NCBI RefSeq assembly: GCF_020400725.1
Contig: NZ_JAINVG010000029.1
Location: 23,674 to 87,673 of the forward strand
DNA from: Streptomyces sp. NK15101
GTDB lineage: Bacteria; Actinomycetota; Actinomycetes; Streptomycetales; Streptomycetaceae
DNA: 64,000 nucleotides
Direction: 5' to 3'
Part shown: positions 51,121 through 59,096 of the stretch, piece by piece
How positions within the stretch are numbered: the stretch's first letter is position 1
Layout of the letters: every line of letters begins with the position of its first letter
Made by a program: the position numbers and the translations under genes
Notes under the pieces: model-generated
Database searches by the model: none
What the model saw: only the letters and a program-made list of their open reading frames with translations
Told to the model about the DNA's origin: nothing

Positions 51121-51674
51121 TGCATCACTCCCGATGCGGGCGTGACATGTGACGACACCGCCTGGCGCTTCACGTTCCGGCGCGTCGCGGCGCTCGCCAG
51201 TGCGCGGAGCAGGCGGACGTACGGCGACCACCGGGCCGGGCGCCGCACGGTGCCGGTGCAGGCGAGCTCGGCGCGGTCGAGGGCGTCCTCCAGGCAGGCG
51301 TCGTGCAGTGGGCGCCAGGCCAGGGGCCAGGTCAGACGGGCCGGGCCCCTGGGGGTCATGGCGAGGGTGTGGTGCAGCGTCGTGCGGTCGGAGCCGGCGG
51401 GGAGCACGGCCAGTTCGTGGAAGCCCTGGAAGCCGCGGGGACCGGTGAACTCGAAGCGGATCCAGCGCCCGGGCGCGTACCCGGCCACGGTGTAGCGCAC
51501 CGGCCCGTGACCGCCCACCGCGCCGGCTCCCAGCGGGCGGTCGAACTCCATCGGCGCCCAGGCGGCGCCCGGCCAGAGCCGGTCGCCCTCCCCGCTCGCC
51601 AGGGTGTCGATGAGTGCGCCGACCTCGCTCTCCGCCACGGGCAGCAGGCGCTCGTGCACGTTGTGGACGCCCAT
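51114..51674 (-). CDS. SRPBCC-family (START-like) protein
   Basis: 186 residues of helix-grip fold: HERLLPVAESEVGALIDTLA at the start, WIRFEFTGPRGFQGFHELAV and LHHTLAMTPRGPARLTWPLA in the core. Such proteins bind hydrophobic small molecules. The C-terminal about 15 residues end in sequence adjoining IS debris and may not be native. It is divergent from a TetR gene with shared palindromic operators, so it is probably repressed by that regulator. GGAGGGGAGGG precedes ATG 51674. Confidence 0.85.
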   Translation of the reverse strand: MGVHNVHERLLPVAESEVGALIDTLASGEGDRLWPGAAWAPMEFDRPLGAGAVGGHGPVRYTVAGYAPGRWIRFEFTGPRGFQGFHELAVLPAGSDRTTLHHTLAMTPRGPARLTWPLAWRPLHDACLEDALDRAELACTGTVRRPARWSPYVRLLRALASAATRRNVKRQAVSSHVTPASGVMQE

Positions 51675-51705
51675 GCGTCCCTCCCCTCAAGAGTATTGGA
51701 GACCT

Positions 51706-51732
51706 CTCTCCAATTAATTGGAGAGTACTCTC
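51706..51732. promoter_or_regulatory. TetR-type operators between SRPBCC and TetR genes
   Basis: CTCTCCAATTAATTGGAGAG (51706-51725) is a perfect 20-bp palindrome and overlaps a second one, GAGAGTACTCTC (51721-51732). They fill the 64-bp divergent intergenic region immediately before ATG 51739. Confidence 0.8.
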
Positions 51733-51738
51733 TGATTC

Positions 51739-52320
51739 ATGGTGAGACCACCCCGGTTCGACACGGACCAACTCCTCGACGCCGCCGTCCGCCTCGCGGC
51801 CTCCGGCGGACCTCACGCCGTGACCATGTCGGCCGTCGCCCAGGCCGTCGGCGCGCCCAGCGGCTCGGTGTACCACCGCTTCGCCGGGCGCACGGTGCTC
51901 CTCGCCGAGGTGTGGCTGCGCACGGTGGAGCGTTTCCAGGAGGGTTACCTCGCCGTCCTGACCGAGGAGCCCGATCCGCACCGGGCGGCCCGCACGGCCT
52001 CCCGGTACGTGGTGGCCTGGTGCCGCGAGAACCCGCACGAGGCGGTCCTCCTCCTCTACGGCGCCTCGGACTTCGGCCGCGCCGACTGGTCCGAGGAGCA
52101 CGGCCGGCGCGCCGACGCCGGCAACAGCCGGGTGTTCGCCGCCCTGGCCCGCCTCGCGGAAGCCCTGGGCGCCCGGGACGAGCAGGCCCGGGACCGCGTC
52201 GCCCTGGCGCTCGTCGACCTCCCGCTGACCGTGGTCCGCCGCCACCTGCGCACGGGCGGCACCCTGCCGCCTCACGCCGAGGACCTCACCGAGCAGTGCA
52301 CGACGGCACTCCTGACCTAG
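51739..52320 (+). CDS. TetR-family transcriptional regulator
   Basis: 193 residues. The N-terminal HTH (LLDAAVRLAASGGPHAVTMS, VAQAVGAPSGSVYHRFAGRT) is typical TetR; the C-terminal half is the ligand-binding helical domain. It most likely represses itself and the divergent SRPBCC gene through the palindromes between them. The ligand is unknown. Confidence 0.93.
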   Translation: MVRPPRFDTDQLLDAAVRLAASGGPHAVTMSAVAQAVGAPSGSVYHRFAGRTVLLAEVWLRTVERFQEGYLAVLTEEPDPHRAARTASRYVVAWCRENPHEAVLLLYGASDFGRADWSEEHGRRADAGNSRVFAALARLAEALGARDEQARDRVALALVDLPLTVVRRHLRTGGTLPPHAEDLTEQCTTALLT

Positions 52321-52768
52321 GTCCTGTCGTCGACCCCCGCCTGTCCCGCGGCGCCGTGCACGCGCTCTCGCCGCACCGGGCACAGGTTCGAGTACGTTCA
52401 GTACGAGGACTCGTGCCCGGCGTGCCGGGAGCACGCACCCGGCGCCGCGGGGTCGCCCTCCGGGCGACGACGGGAGTTCGACCTCGGTGCCTCGTACGCG
52501 CTCGTGCGGGAGGTGTGGCGGCTCCGCACCGGGCCGACCCCCCGACGAGCGACGCCGTGCCGGCCGGCATCGTGTGCGCACACCAGCACGCGGCCGATCG
52601 ACGGGGCCACCGCCTGCGGTGCGGAAGCCGGGGCGGCAGGCCGCCGTCCTTCGGCCGTGAGGCGTACGAGCGGCGCAACACCGTGACAGGCCCTCGCCGT
52701 TCCGCGGAGGGCCGCGGTGCGCGCTCCCGGTCGGTGACTGGAGCGTCGTGGGCGCGCGCAGCCGGAAC
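52321..52768. other. Gene debris between TetR and the cobalt transporter genes
   Basis: No intact gene in about 450 bp. A plus-strand frame around 52388-52530 reads FEYVQYEDSCPACREHAPGA, like a piece of an unknown protein, and an IS5-type fragment follows at 52626-52688. The region looks like decayed insertions. Confidence 0.5.
52626..52688 (+). pseudogene. Tiny IS5-family transposase fragment
   Basis: GRPPSFGREAYERRNTV matches the segment GGRPPAFDxExYxxRNxVE before the last catalytic Glu of IS5-type transposases, as at 50985-51120. Only about 20 codons remain. Confidence 0.55.
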
Positions 52769-52815
52769 GACGACGCTGCCCCGCCCACCGGGGAGGTGGA
52801 CGGGGCAGCGTCGTC
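52769..52815 (-). terminator. Terminator of the cbtB-cbtA operon
   Basis: Perfect 15-bp stem GACGACGCTGCCCCG / CGGGGCAGCGTCGTC with a 17-nt loop, just beyond the CbtA stop. Confidence 0.85.
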
Positions 52816-52829
52816 TGAGGGTGCGCCGG

Positions 52830-53648
52830 TCAGCCGGCGGCGGGGGCTCCGAGCCCGACCTCCTGGCCGGCGGCCGTCCGGGGCGTCAGCGCCTTCTGCG
52901 CGAGGACGCCGAAGACGATCCCGAACACCGCCCACAGCACGGCCTGGACGGCCAGGGAGGCGAGCCTGAACTCCCAGAGCAGCGCGGCCGGGAAGCCCGC
53001 CGCGACGGCGTCCTCGTTGTCCGGCAGGACGGCGAAGGCGACCGCCGTCACGACGACGAAGCCGGCTCCGGCCGCCAGGGTGGCGTTCCAGTTCCCCAGG
53101 CGCGGCGCGAGCCGTCGCCCGGCGATCAGGGCGGCGACACCGAGCAGCACACTGAGCAGGATCATCAGGAAGAACAGGGTGGTGCGCTTCCCGATGGTGT
53201 CCGGATTGCCGACGGCCGGCGGGGTCGCCGGGTACTTGAGGAACGGCACCAGATAGACGGTGGTGAACGCGGCGGCGGCCGTGAGCGCCGCCGTCGCCCG
53301 GGGGCTGAAGCGGCCCACCCGGCCCAGTGCGAAGGAGAACGCCAGGGACGCGATGCCGCCGAGCGCCACCCCGTAGACGAGGACGCCGGTGGCGAGGCCG
53401 AAGGTGGACTGGACGGAGCGGCTGATCCCCTCCTCCTCGGCGGACTCCACGGCGACGGTGCCGCCGTGGTCCGCGTGGGAGCCGTGGCCGGCCGGGGCTT
53501 CCCCGGCGGCCTGGGCCTCCTCCACGGCGATCGCGCCGTTCACGGGCGGCTCACCCACCGCGTAGGCCACGGCGAAGGCGAACAGTGCCGCGATCAGGCC
53601 CGCGAGCATGCCGCGGACCAGCAGGGATCGAACGGTCGAGGCGTGCAT
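52830..53648 (-). CDS. cbtA: CbtA-family cobalt transporter subunit
   Basis: 272 residues with about six membrane helices and the CbtA start LLVRGMLAGLIAALFAFAVA. A His-rich extracytoplasmic stretch (GHGSHADHGG, about 53-62) fits metal capture. The family is found with CbtB under cobalamin riboswitch control in actinobacteria and proteobacteria and is thought to import cobalt. It lies 14 nt after cbtB, and a riboswitch precedes both. Confidence 0.92.
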   Translation of the reverse strand: MHASTVRSLLVRGMLAGLIAALFAFAVAYAVGEPPVNGAIAVEEAQAAGEAPAGHGSHADHGGTVAVESAEEEGISRSVQSTFGLATGVLVYGVALGGIASLAFSFALGRVGRFSPRATAALTAAAAFTTVYLVPFLKYPATPPAVGNPDTIGKRTTLFFLMILLSVLLGVAALIAGRRLAPRLGNWNATLAAGAGFVVVTAVAFAVLPDNEDAVAAGFPAALLWEFRLASLAVQAVLWAVFGIVFGVLAQKALTPRTAAGQEVGLGAPAAG

Positions 53649-53662
53649 GTGCGGGGCGCCCC

Positions 53663-53890
53663 TCAGTGGCAGGGGAAGCCGAGCAGGTGACGTCCGTCGT
53701 GCACCCACTCGTGCACGTCGGTGCCGGCGATCAGGGAGGTGGCCCCCTGCTCGGCGCCCACGAAGTACAGCGCGATCAGCGCGAGGAGCCCGACGAAGAA
53801 GGCCCAGGGCAGCACCGCGCGCACGGGCAGCGGAGCCGGTACGGCGACGGAAGGGGCGGAAACAGCAGCGGAGACGACGGCCTCGGCCAT
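53663..53890 (-). CDS. cbtB: CbtB-family small cobalt transporter subunit
   Basis: 75 residues with one membrane helix (VLPWAFFVGLLALIALYFVG) and the diagnostic C-terminus VHEWVHDGRHLLGFPCH, whose His/Cys residues can bind cobalt. AGGAGG lies 7 nt before ATG 53890. It is the first gene behind the cobalamin riboswitch. Confidence 0.93.
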   Translation of the reverse strand: MAEAVVSAAVSAPSVAVPAPLPVRAVLPWAFFVGLLALIALYFVGAEQGATSLIAGTDVHEWVHDGRHLLGFPCH

Positions 53891-53929
53891 GATGGAACCT
53901 CCTGCGGGAACTCGCGTCCCAGACGGTGG

Positions 53930-54062
53930 TGCAGGACGACGGTCCACGGGTCTGACTCGCCGTGACGCCCCAGGGGGCCGCCGCGGCACACAGTGGCGCG
54001 ACCGTGCCGGATTCTCACCGGACTTCCGTCTCGCCGTCGTCACGCTGTTCAAATGTCGCCTG
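53930..54062 (-). promoter_or_regulatory. Cobalamin (B12) riboswitch
   Basis: On the reverse strand: GGAAGTCCGGTGAGAATCCG, then CGGTCGCGCCACTGTG (B12-box-like GCCACTG), then GCGAGTCAGACCC. These conserved elements occur in order and at normal spacing. It lies about 40-170 nt upstream of cbtB and should shut off CbtAB when B12 is plentiful. The exact ends are approximate. Confidence 0.88.
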
Positions 54063-54192
54063 ACCGTACCGCGCGCGGGGGCCCCAGCCAAGGGTGTGAG
54101 GCCTGGATCACCTTCGTACGCCCCCGGGTAGAGTCCCACGCGCCACTCCGACCACAACGGCCCCGCCGTCCCGCCCGTCGCAAAGGATGCCG

Positions 54193-54768
54193 ATGACAGT
54201 CCGGTTGACGCTGATCTCGCCCGCGCCGAGCGAAGCGCTCCGCGAGGTGCGGTTCGACGACGACGGTCCTCTCGACCCGGCGGGCCTCGCCCGCGCCGAG
54301 ACCGTCGCCTCCGCCGTCGACCCGTTGCCGCGCGCGTACACCTCCCCGTCCCGGCGCTGCCGTGGCACGGCGGAGGCCCTGGGCCTGCGCGCGGAGCCCC
54401 TCGCCGAACTCGCCGGCTGCGCCATGGGCCGGTGGCGCGGGCGGACCCTGACGGAGGTGGCCGCCGCCGAGGAGGCCGGGGTCGCCGCCTGGCTGTCCGA
54501 CCCGGAGGCGGCCCCGCACGGAGGGGAGTCCCTGCGCGACCTGCGCGCCCGCGTCGGCGCCTGGCTCGACGGCCTCCGGACCGGCTCCGGCCGCGTCACC
54601 GCGGTCGCCGAACCGGACGTGATCCGCGCCGCGATGGTCCACGCCCTCGCGGCACCGGACGCGACGGCCTGGCGCCTGGACGTCCGCCCCCTGACCGCCG
54701 TCCACCTCAGCGGCCGCGCCGGCCGCTGGAACCTGCGCCCGGGCGAGCCGCTCGCACCGCGGCCGTAG
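54193..54768 (+). CDS. Histidine-phosphatase-fold protein with lost catalytic histidines
   Basis: 191 residues with the layout of the phosphoglycerate mutase/CobC superfamily: YTSPSRRCRGTAEALGL, CAMGRWRGRTLTEV, GGESLRDLRARVGAWL. The N-terminal RHG motif reads I-S-P-A (LTLISPAPSEA), and the second catalytic His, usually SHG, is in VAEPDVIRAAMVHAL and replaced by Glu-Pro. It can hardly be a phosphatase. It diverges from the cobalt transporter, as CobC-like genes in cobalamin loci often do; a binding or regulatory role is possible. AAGG gives ATG 54193 better spacing than ATG 54187. Confidence 0.82.
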   Translation: MTVRLTLISPAPSEALREVRFDDDGPLDPAGLARAETVASAVDPLPRAYTSPSRRCRGTAEALGLRAEPLAELAGCAMGRWRGRTLTEVAAAEEAGVAAWLSDPEAAPHGGESLRDLRARVGAWLDGLRTGSGRVTAVAEPDVIRAAMVHALAAPDATAWRLDVRPLTAVHLSGRAGRWNLRPGEPLAPRP

Positions 54769-54776
54769 ACGGCCCG

Positions 54777-55865
54777 TCAGGCCGGGCGCTTCCACTCCCG
54801 CAGCAGGAGGTAGCCGAGGTACGCCCCTCCGACGGCCATCGTGTACAGGCCGACCGGCAGGTTGTCGAAGAGCGGCAACTGCTGGGCGGCGAGGTCGGCG
54901 AGGACCAGCAGCAGCGCACCGAGCAGGGTCGACATGACCAGGTGCGGGCCGCCGCTGCGGGTGACCCGCTTGGCGATCTGCGGTGCCGTCAGGGAGACGA
55001 AGGCGATCGGCCCGGCGACGCTGACCGCGCCGGCGGAGAGGGCGATCGACAGCGAGACCGCCGCGGTCGCCGTGCGGGCCGGACGGGTGCCCAGGCCCGT
55101 CGAGAGGTCGTCGCCCATCTCGCCGATGCTCAGCGGCCGGGCGAGAAGCGCGGCGAGCGGCAGGCAGACGAGCAGCACCAGCCCGATCGTCCTCGCGTCG
55201 TCCCAGGAGCGGGCGGCCAGGCTTCCGTTGATGTAGGCGGTCAGCGCGCTCGCCTTGTCCCGCTCGACGGCGTAGACCACGTACTGGGTGAGGGCGGTGG
55301 ACATCGCGGCCACACCGATGCCGGCCACCACCAGGCGCCCCGGATTGCGGAATCCCGACCCCGTGGAGAAGTAGACGACGGCCATGGCGATCACGGCGCC
55401 GAGCAGCGCGCCGACGGGCACCGGCACGAGGTCGGGGAAGAACAGCGCGGCGGCCGCCGCACCCGCCCCGGAACCGGCGCCGAGCCCGATGACGTCGGGG
55501 CTGCCCAGCGGGTTGCGGGTGACCGACTGGAAGAGGGCCCCGGACAGGCCGAAGGCCGCGCCGGCGGCGATGGCGACGACGAGCCGCGGGCCGCGCAGCC
55601 GGTTCAGCACGAAGGCGTTCTTGCCCCCGGCCTCGCCCGCCAGCGCCGACGGAAGGTCGGCCAGGTCGATGCCGAGCCGGCCCAGTGAAAGGGTCGCCAC
55701 GGCCGCCCCGAGAAGCAGCAGCAGCGTCACCGCCGCGGCGATCACCGTGGGGCGGCGCACGGGGACGGCGACCCACGGGCCGACCCGCAGGAGGCTCCGG
55801 CCCGCGGGCCGGAGGGGCCGCGACGCCGTCACGGCCGGGATGTCGATCCGCTCGGCGGTCTTCAT
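54777..55865 (-). CDS. FecCD-family iron-siderophore permease (FepG-like)
   Basis: 362 residues, about ten membrane helices. RNPLGSPDVIGLGAGSGAGA and GPIAFVSLTAPQIAKRVTR (coupling loop to the ATPase) are characteristic. It is translationally coupled to the other permease (ATGA overlap at 55862-55865) and forms a heterodimeric channel with it. No ATPase gene follows; the next gene converges, so the ATPase must be encoded elsewhere. Confidence 0.93.
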   Translation of the reverse strand: MKTAERIDIPAVTASRPLRPAGRSLLRVGPWVAVPVRRPTVIAAAVTLLLLLGAAVATLSLGRLGIDLADLPSALAGEAGGKNAFVLNRLRGPRLVVAIAAGAAFGLSGALFQSVTRNPLGSPDVIGLGAGSGAGAAAAALFFPDLVPVPVGALLGAVIAMAVVYFSTGSGFRNPGRLVVAGIGVAAMSTALTQYVVYAVERDKASALTAYINGSLAARSWDDARTIGLVLLVCLPLAALLARPLSIGEMGDDLSTGLGTRPARTATAAVSLSIALSAGAVSVAGPIAFVSLTAPQIAKRVTRSGGPHLVMSTLLGALLLVLADLAAQQLPLFDNLPVGLYTMAVGGAYLGYLLLREWKRPA

Positions 55866-56896
55866 GCCGCTCCCCTCATACGACGGACGGCGAACAGCAG
55901 CGCGGGCGCGCCCACGAAGGCGGTGACGACGCCGACCATGAGCTCCTGCGGGCGGAGCAGCACCCGGCCGATGACGTCGGCGAACAGCAGCAGGGTGGGC
56001 CCCGCGAGCGAGGTGAAGAGGATCTGCAGGCGGAAGTCGGTGCCCACGAGCGCCCGGACGAGGTGCGGGACGGCGAGCCCGACGAAGGCGATGGGGCCGA
56101 CGGCGGCCGTCGCCGCGGCGCTGAGCAGCGTCGCGGCGAGGAGACCGGCGCCCTTCACGCGGGCGGGGCTGATGCCGAGGGAGGCGGCCTTGTCGTCGCC
56201 CATCGCCATGGCGTTGAGCCCCGGCGCGAGGAGCACGGCGAGGACGAACCCGACGGCGGCGAACGGCAGGACGGCCCAGAAGGCGTCGAAGCCGCGCCCG
56301 CCGAGCGAGCCCACCACCCAGTAGCGGTACGTGTCGAAGACCTGCGGCCGGGACAGCGCGACGGCCTGGATGAACGCGGCGAGGACGGCGGAGAGCACCG
56401 CACCGGCGAGCACCAGACGGACCGGCCCGCCGCCACCGCCGGCCGTGCCGACGAGGTGGACGACCACACCGGTCGCCAGGGCGCCGGCGAGGGCCCACCA
56501 GATGGTCTCGCGCTGCCCGGAGGCGCCGAGGAACGCGGTCGCGGCGACGATGGCGGCCGACGCGCCCGCGTTGATGCCGAGAAGTCCCGGCTCGGCGAGC
56601 GGATTACGGGTGATGCCCTGCATCAGCGTGCCGGCGACCCCGAGGCAGAGACCCGCGAGCAGACCGAGCGCGGTGCGCGGATAGCGGCTCTCGACGACGG
56701 TGCGGAGGTAGCCGTCGCCGTCACCGGTGACGACCCGGAGGACGTCGGCGGCGGGCGTCGGCTTGCTGCCGAACATCACGCTGGCGAGGACCGCCAGGGC
56801 GAGCAGGACCAGGCACAGGGCGGCGGCTGCGAAGTGCCGGGCAGGGCCCCGCCGTACGACGGCGGGGCCCTGCCCGATCCGGGAGAGAGTGGTCAC
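55862..56896 (-). CDS. FecCD-family iron-siderophore permease (FepD-like)
   Basis: 344 residues with about ten helices. Motifs are RYPRTALGLLAGLCLGVAGT, RNPLAEPGLLGINAGASAA and GPIAFVGLAVPHLVRALVGT. It is the first permease of the operon, 14 nt after the binding protein. GTG 56896 has no strong ribosome-binding site, suggesting coupling to the upstream gene. Confidence 0.93.
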   Translation of the reverse strand: MTTLSRIGQGPAVVRRGPARHFAAAALCLVLLALAVLASVMFGSKPTPAADVLRVVTGDGDGYLRTVVESRYPRTALGLLAGLCLGVAGTLMQGITRNPLAEPGLLGINAGASAAIVAATAFLGASGQRETIWWALAGALATGVVVHLVGTAGGGGGPVRLVLAGAVLSAVLAAFIQAVALSRPQVFDTYRYWVVGSLGGRGFDAFWAVLPFAAVGFVLAVLLAPGLNAMAMGDDKAASLGISPARVKGAGLLAATLLSAAATAAVGPIAFVGLAVPHLVRALVGTDFRLQILFTSLAGPTLLLFADVIGRVLLRPQELMVGVVTAFVGAPALLFAVRRMRGAA

Positions 56897-56910
56897 GCCT
56901 GGACCCGCTG

Positions 56911-57963
56911 CTACTTCCCGGCCTTGGCGACGGCCTTGTCGATCATCGGGAGGTACCGCTCGATGCTGTACGGCACCGTCAGCGGGTTGATCATCGACGA
57001 GGCGGTGACGAAGGGCTGGTCGTTGCTGTAGACGAGCGCGCCCTTCTTGACCGCGGGGATGGCCGCGTACAGCGGCTGCGCCTCGATCTCCTTGCGGGAC
57101 TTGTCGTCCATGTAGAAGGTGAAGGCGATGTCGCTCTTGGAGAGCTTGTTGGCGTTCTCCAGGCCGATGAGGGCGGAGTCGGTGCCCTCGGTCTCCTTGA
57201 AGGTGTTCACGATCGGGTCGACCTTGAGGCCCAGCTTGGAGACCATCGCGACGCGCTGCTCCTCGGGCTTGAAGACGCCGAGGGTGCCGGGGCCGGTGTT
57301 GTAGATGTACGAGAACGTGACGTTCTTGTAGTTCGGGCGCGTGGCCGCGGCGTCGGCGAGCTGCTTGTCGATCTTGGAGGTGAGCTCCTTGGCCTTCTCC
57401 GGCTGGCCGAGCGCCTTCGCGACGATCTCGATCTGCTGGTCCCAGTCGGTGCTCCACGCCTTGTCGGGGTAGGCGACGGTCGGCGCGATGTCCTTGAGGA
57501 GGTCGTACTGCTTCTGCGTGATGCCCGACCAGGGGGCGAGGATGACGTCGGGCTCGAGCTCGGTGATGGCCTCGATGTCGAGCTCCTCGCCGCCGTCGAA
57601 CTGCTTGGGCAGCGTGGCGCCGGACTTCTTCACGGCGTCGTGGATCCAGGGCAGGTAGCCCGTCTTGTCGCTGCCCCAGGGGTAGCTCTCGATGCCGACG
57701 GGGACGTTGCCGAGGGCGATGGCGGTCTCGGCGGAACCCTGGCCGAGGGTGACGACGCGCTTCGGCTTCTCCTTGATGACGGCCTCGCCGAGGGCGCTCT
57801 TGATGGTGACGGGGAACGCCCCCGCCGGAGCCTTGGCCGCCGTGTCCTTCGCGTCGTCCTTTTTGTCGTCCGAGCCGCACCCGGTCACCATGAGGCCGAG
57901 CGAGACCGCGGCGGCGCCCGCCACGAGAACGCGGCGGCGGAGGGGGGTGAACACAGAAGGCAT
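56911..57963 (-). CDS. Iron-siderophore ABC transporter substrate-binding lipoprotein
   Basis: 350 residues. The signal ends in the lipobox MVTGC, so it is anchored by lipid at Cys. The type III periplasmic-binding fold shows KRVVTLGQGSAETAIALG and ELEPDVILAPWSGITQKQYD. The length and gene order (binding protein, FepD, FepG) are those of ferric-siderophore systems. A perfect iron box about 100 bp upstream indicates iron-dependent repression. Confidence 0.95.
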   Translation of the reverse strand: MPSVFTPLRRRVLVAGAAAVSLGLMVTGCGSDDKKDDAKDTAAKAPAGAFPVTIKSALGEAVIKEKPKRVVTLGQGSAETAIALGNVPVGIESYPWGSDKTGYLPWIHDAVKKSGATLPKQFDGGEELDIEAITELEPDVILAPWSGITQKQYDLLKDIAPTVAYPDKAWSTDWDQQIEIVAKALGQPEKAKELTSKIDKQLADAAATRPNYKNVTFSYIYNTGPGTLGVFKPEEQRVAMVSKLGLKVDPIVNTFKETEGTDSALIGLENANKLSKSDIAFTFYMDDKSRKEIEAQPLYAAIPAVKKGALVYSNDQPFVTASSMINPLTVPYSIERYLPMIDKAVAKAGK

Positions 57964-58059
57964 GACGGATCCTTGTCTCCGGGCAGAGGTGTGCTGACGC
58001 CCCGCCGACGCCCCTCCAGACATGGGAATGCCGAGGCAGCGGCCATTGCGAGGCGCTTG

Positions 58060-58078
58060 TTAGGTGAGCCTAACCTAT
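58060..58078. promoter_or_regulatory. Iron box (DmdR/IdeR/DtxR operator)
   Basis: TTAGGTGAGCCTAACCTAT matches the 19-bp consensus TTAGGTTAGSCTMACCTAA at nearly every position. It lies 97 bp upstream of the siderophore-binding-protein start. Iron-loaded DmdR should block this operon. Confidence 0.93.
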
Positions 58079-58170
58079 CCCCGTTCGGTGTGGAGCGCCA
58101 GGGTCCGACCACCCGACCGCCGGATGAAACGCCGTCAGGCTGACGCCTCCCACGTACTCCCTTTTCCGCC

Positions 58171-58233
58171 GTCGGCCCGAGGCTCCGCGCCGCCGTCGGC
58201 CCGAGGCTCCGCGCCGCCGTCAGGCCGAGGCCT
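58171..58233. repeat. 24-bp tandem repeat at the 3' end of a gene
   Basis: The 24-bp unit beginning GTCGGCCCGAGGCTCCGCGC is present twice exactly (58171-58194, 58195-58218), and a third, diverged copy starting at 58219 runs into the gene. The gene's stop codon lies in the third copy. The unit length keeps the frame. Confidence 0.85.
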
Positions 58234-58951
58234 CCCACGCCGTCGTCAGGCCGTCCAGCCACGCCGGCGGCAGCTCGGCGGCGTCCCATTCCTCGTGCAG
58301 GTCCGCCGGGGACGTGGCGAGCCGTTCCAGGACGGCCACGCTGGTGGGAGAGTGGATCAGGGAGTACCGGCCGTGGATCGCGATCGCGCTGCCGGGCCCG
58401 TACTCGGCGTACAGCCGCTCCAGGCGCGCACGGTGGGCCGAGGTGAACTCGGTGAGCCGGCCCGCGTACCCCGCCCGCTGACGCGAGCTCATCGTGCCGA
58501 GGAGGGCCCGCAGCACCTGCTCGGTGACCTCCGGGTCGAGATCGGAGACGTCGGCGAAGGAGAGGTAGAGCGGAGTCACCGCCACCTTGGTCCGCTCCAG
58601 CTCCGTCCGGCCGACGGGCGGACGGTCGTCCGGAGAGGCGGCCGACGGATCCGAGGCGACGGCGTGCCTCAGCGCCCGCTCGGAGACCGCGCCCAGCTCG
58701 TCGATGACGGCCCGCGCCCCGTCGAGCCAGCCCGAGGCGTACGGCTCGCCCTTCCCCTCCGGCGCGCTCCGCCCGGCCGCGCCGATCTCCTGGTACGCGA
58801 GGGCCAGCGCGCCCGCCTCGACGAACCCGATCAGCTCCTCCGCGTCGCCGGACCAGACGCCCGCCCGGGCGAGCAACTGGAGGAGTGTCCTCTTCGCATT
58901 GAGGACACTGGCCTCGTCCAGCTGCTGCCGTCCTTCTCCGGCGGTGCTCAC
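58220..58951 (-). CDS. Hypothetical soluble protein
   Basis: 243 residues, helical, with no signal peptide. Segments such as ASVLNAKRTLLQLLARAGVW and YLSFADVSDLDPEVTEQVLR look conserved, but I recognise no family or active site. GAGGAGGACCCT gives a good ribosome-binding site for GTG 58951. It ends in the 24-bp tandem repeat, so its last residues may vary between strains. Confidence 0.7.
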   Translation of the reverse strand: MSTAGEGRQQLDEASVLNAKRTLLQLLARAGVWSGDAEELIGFVEAGALALAYQEIGAAGRSAPEGKGEPYASGWLDGARAVIDELGAVSERALRHAVASDPSAASPDDRPPVGRTELERTKVAVTPLYLSFADVSDLDPEVTEQVLRALLGTMSSRQRAGYAGRLTEFTSAHRARLERLYAEYGPGSAIAIHGRYSLIHSPTSVAVLERLATSPADLHEEWDAAELPPAWLDGLTTAWEASA

Positions 58952-59096
58952 AGGGTCCTCCTCGTCGTAGGGACGGCGCGGTGCTTCGGCCACACGGAAC
59001 GCTCCGTTCGAGCCTACGCAACACCCGGCGTCCCGACGCACCCTTCCCGCCCGCGCCGCGCCCGCGGCGACGGCGGAGAAGACCGGACGTGAACGT

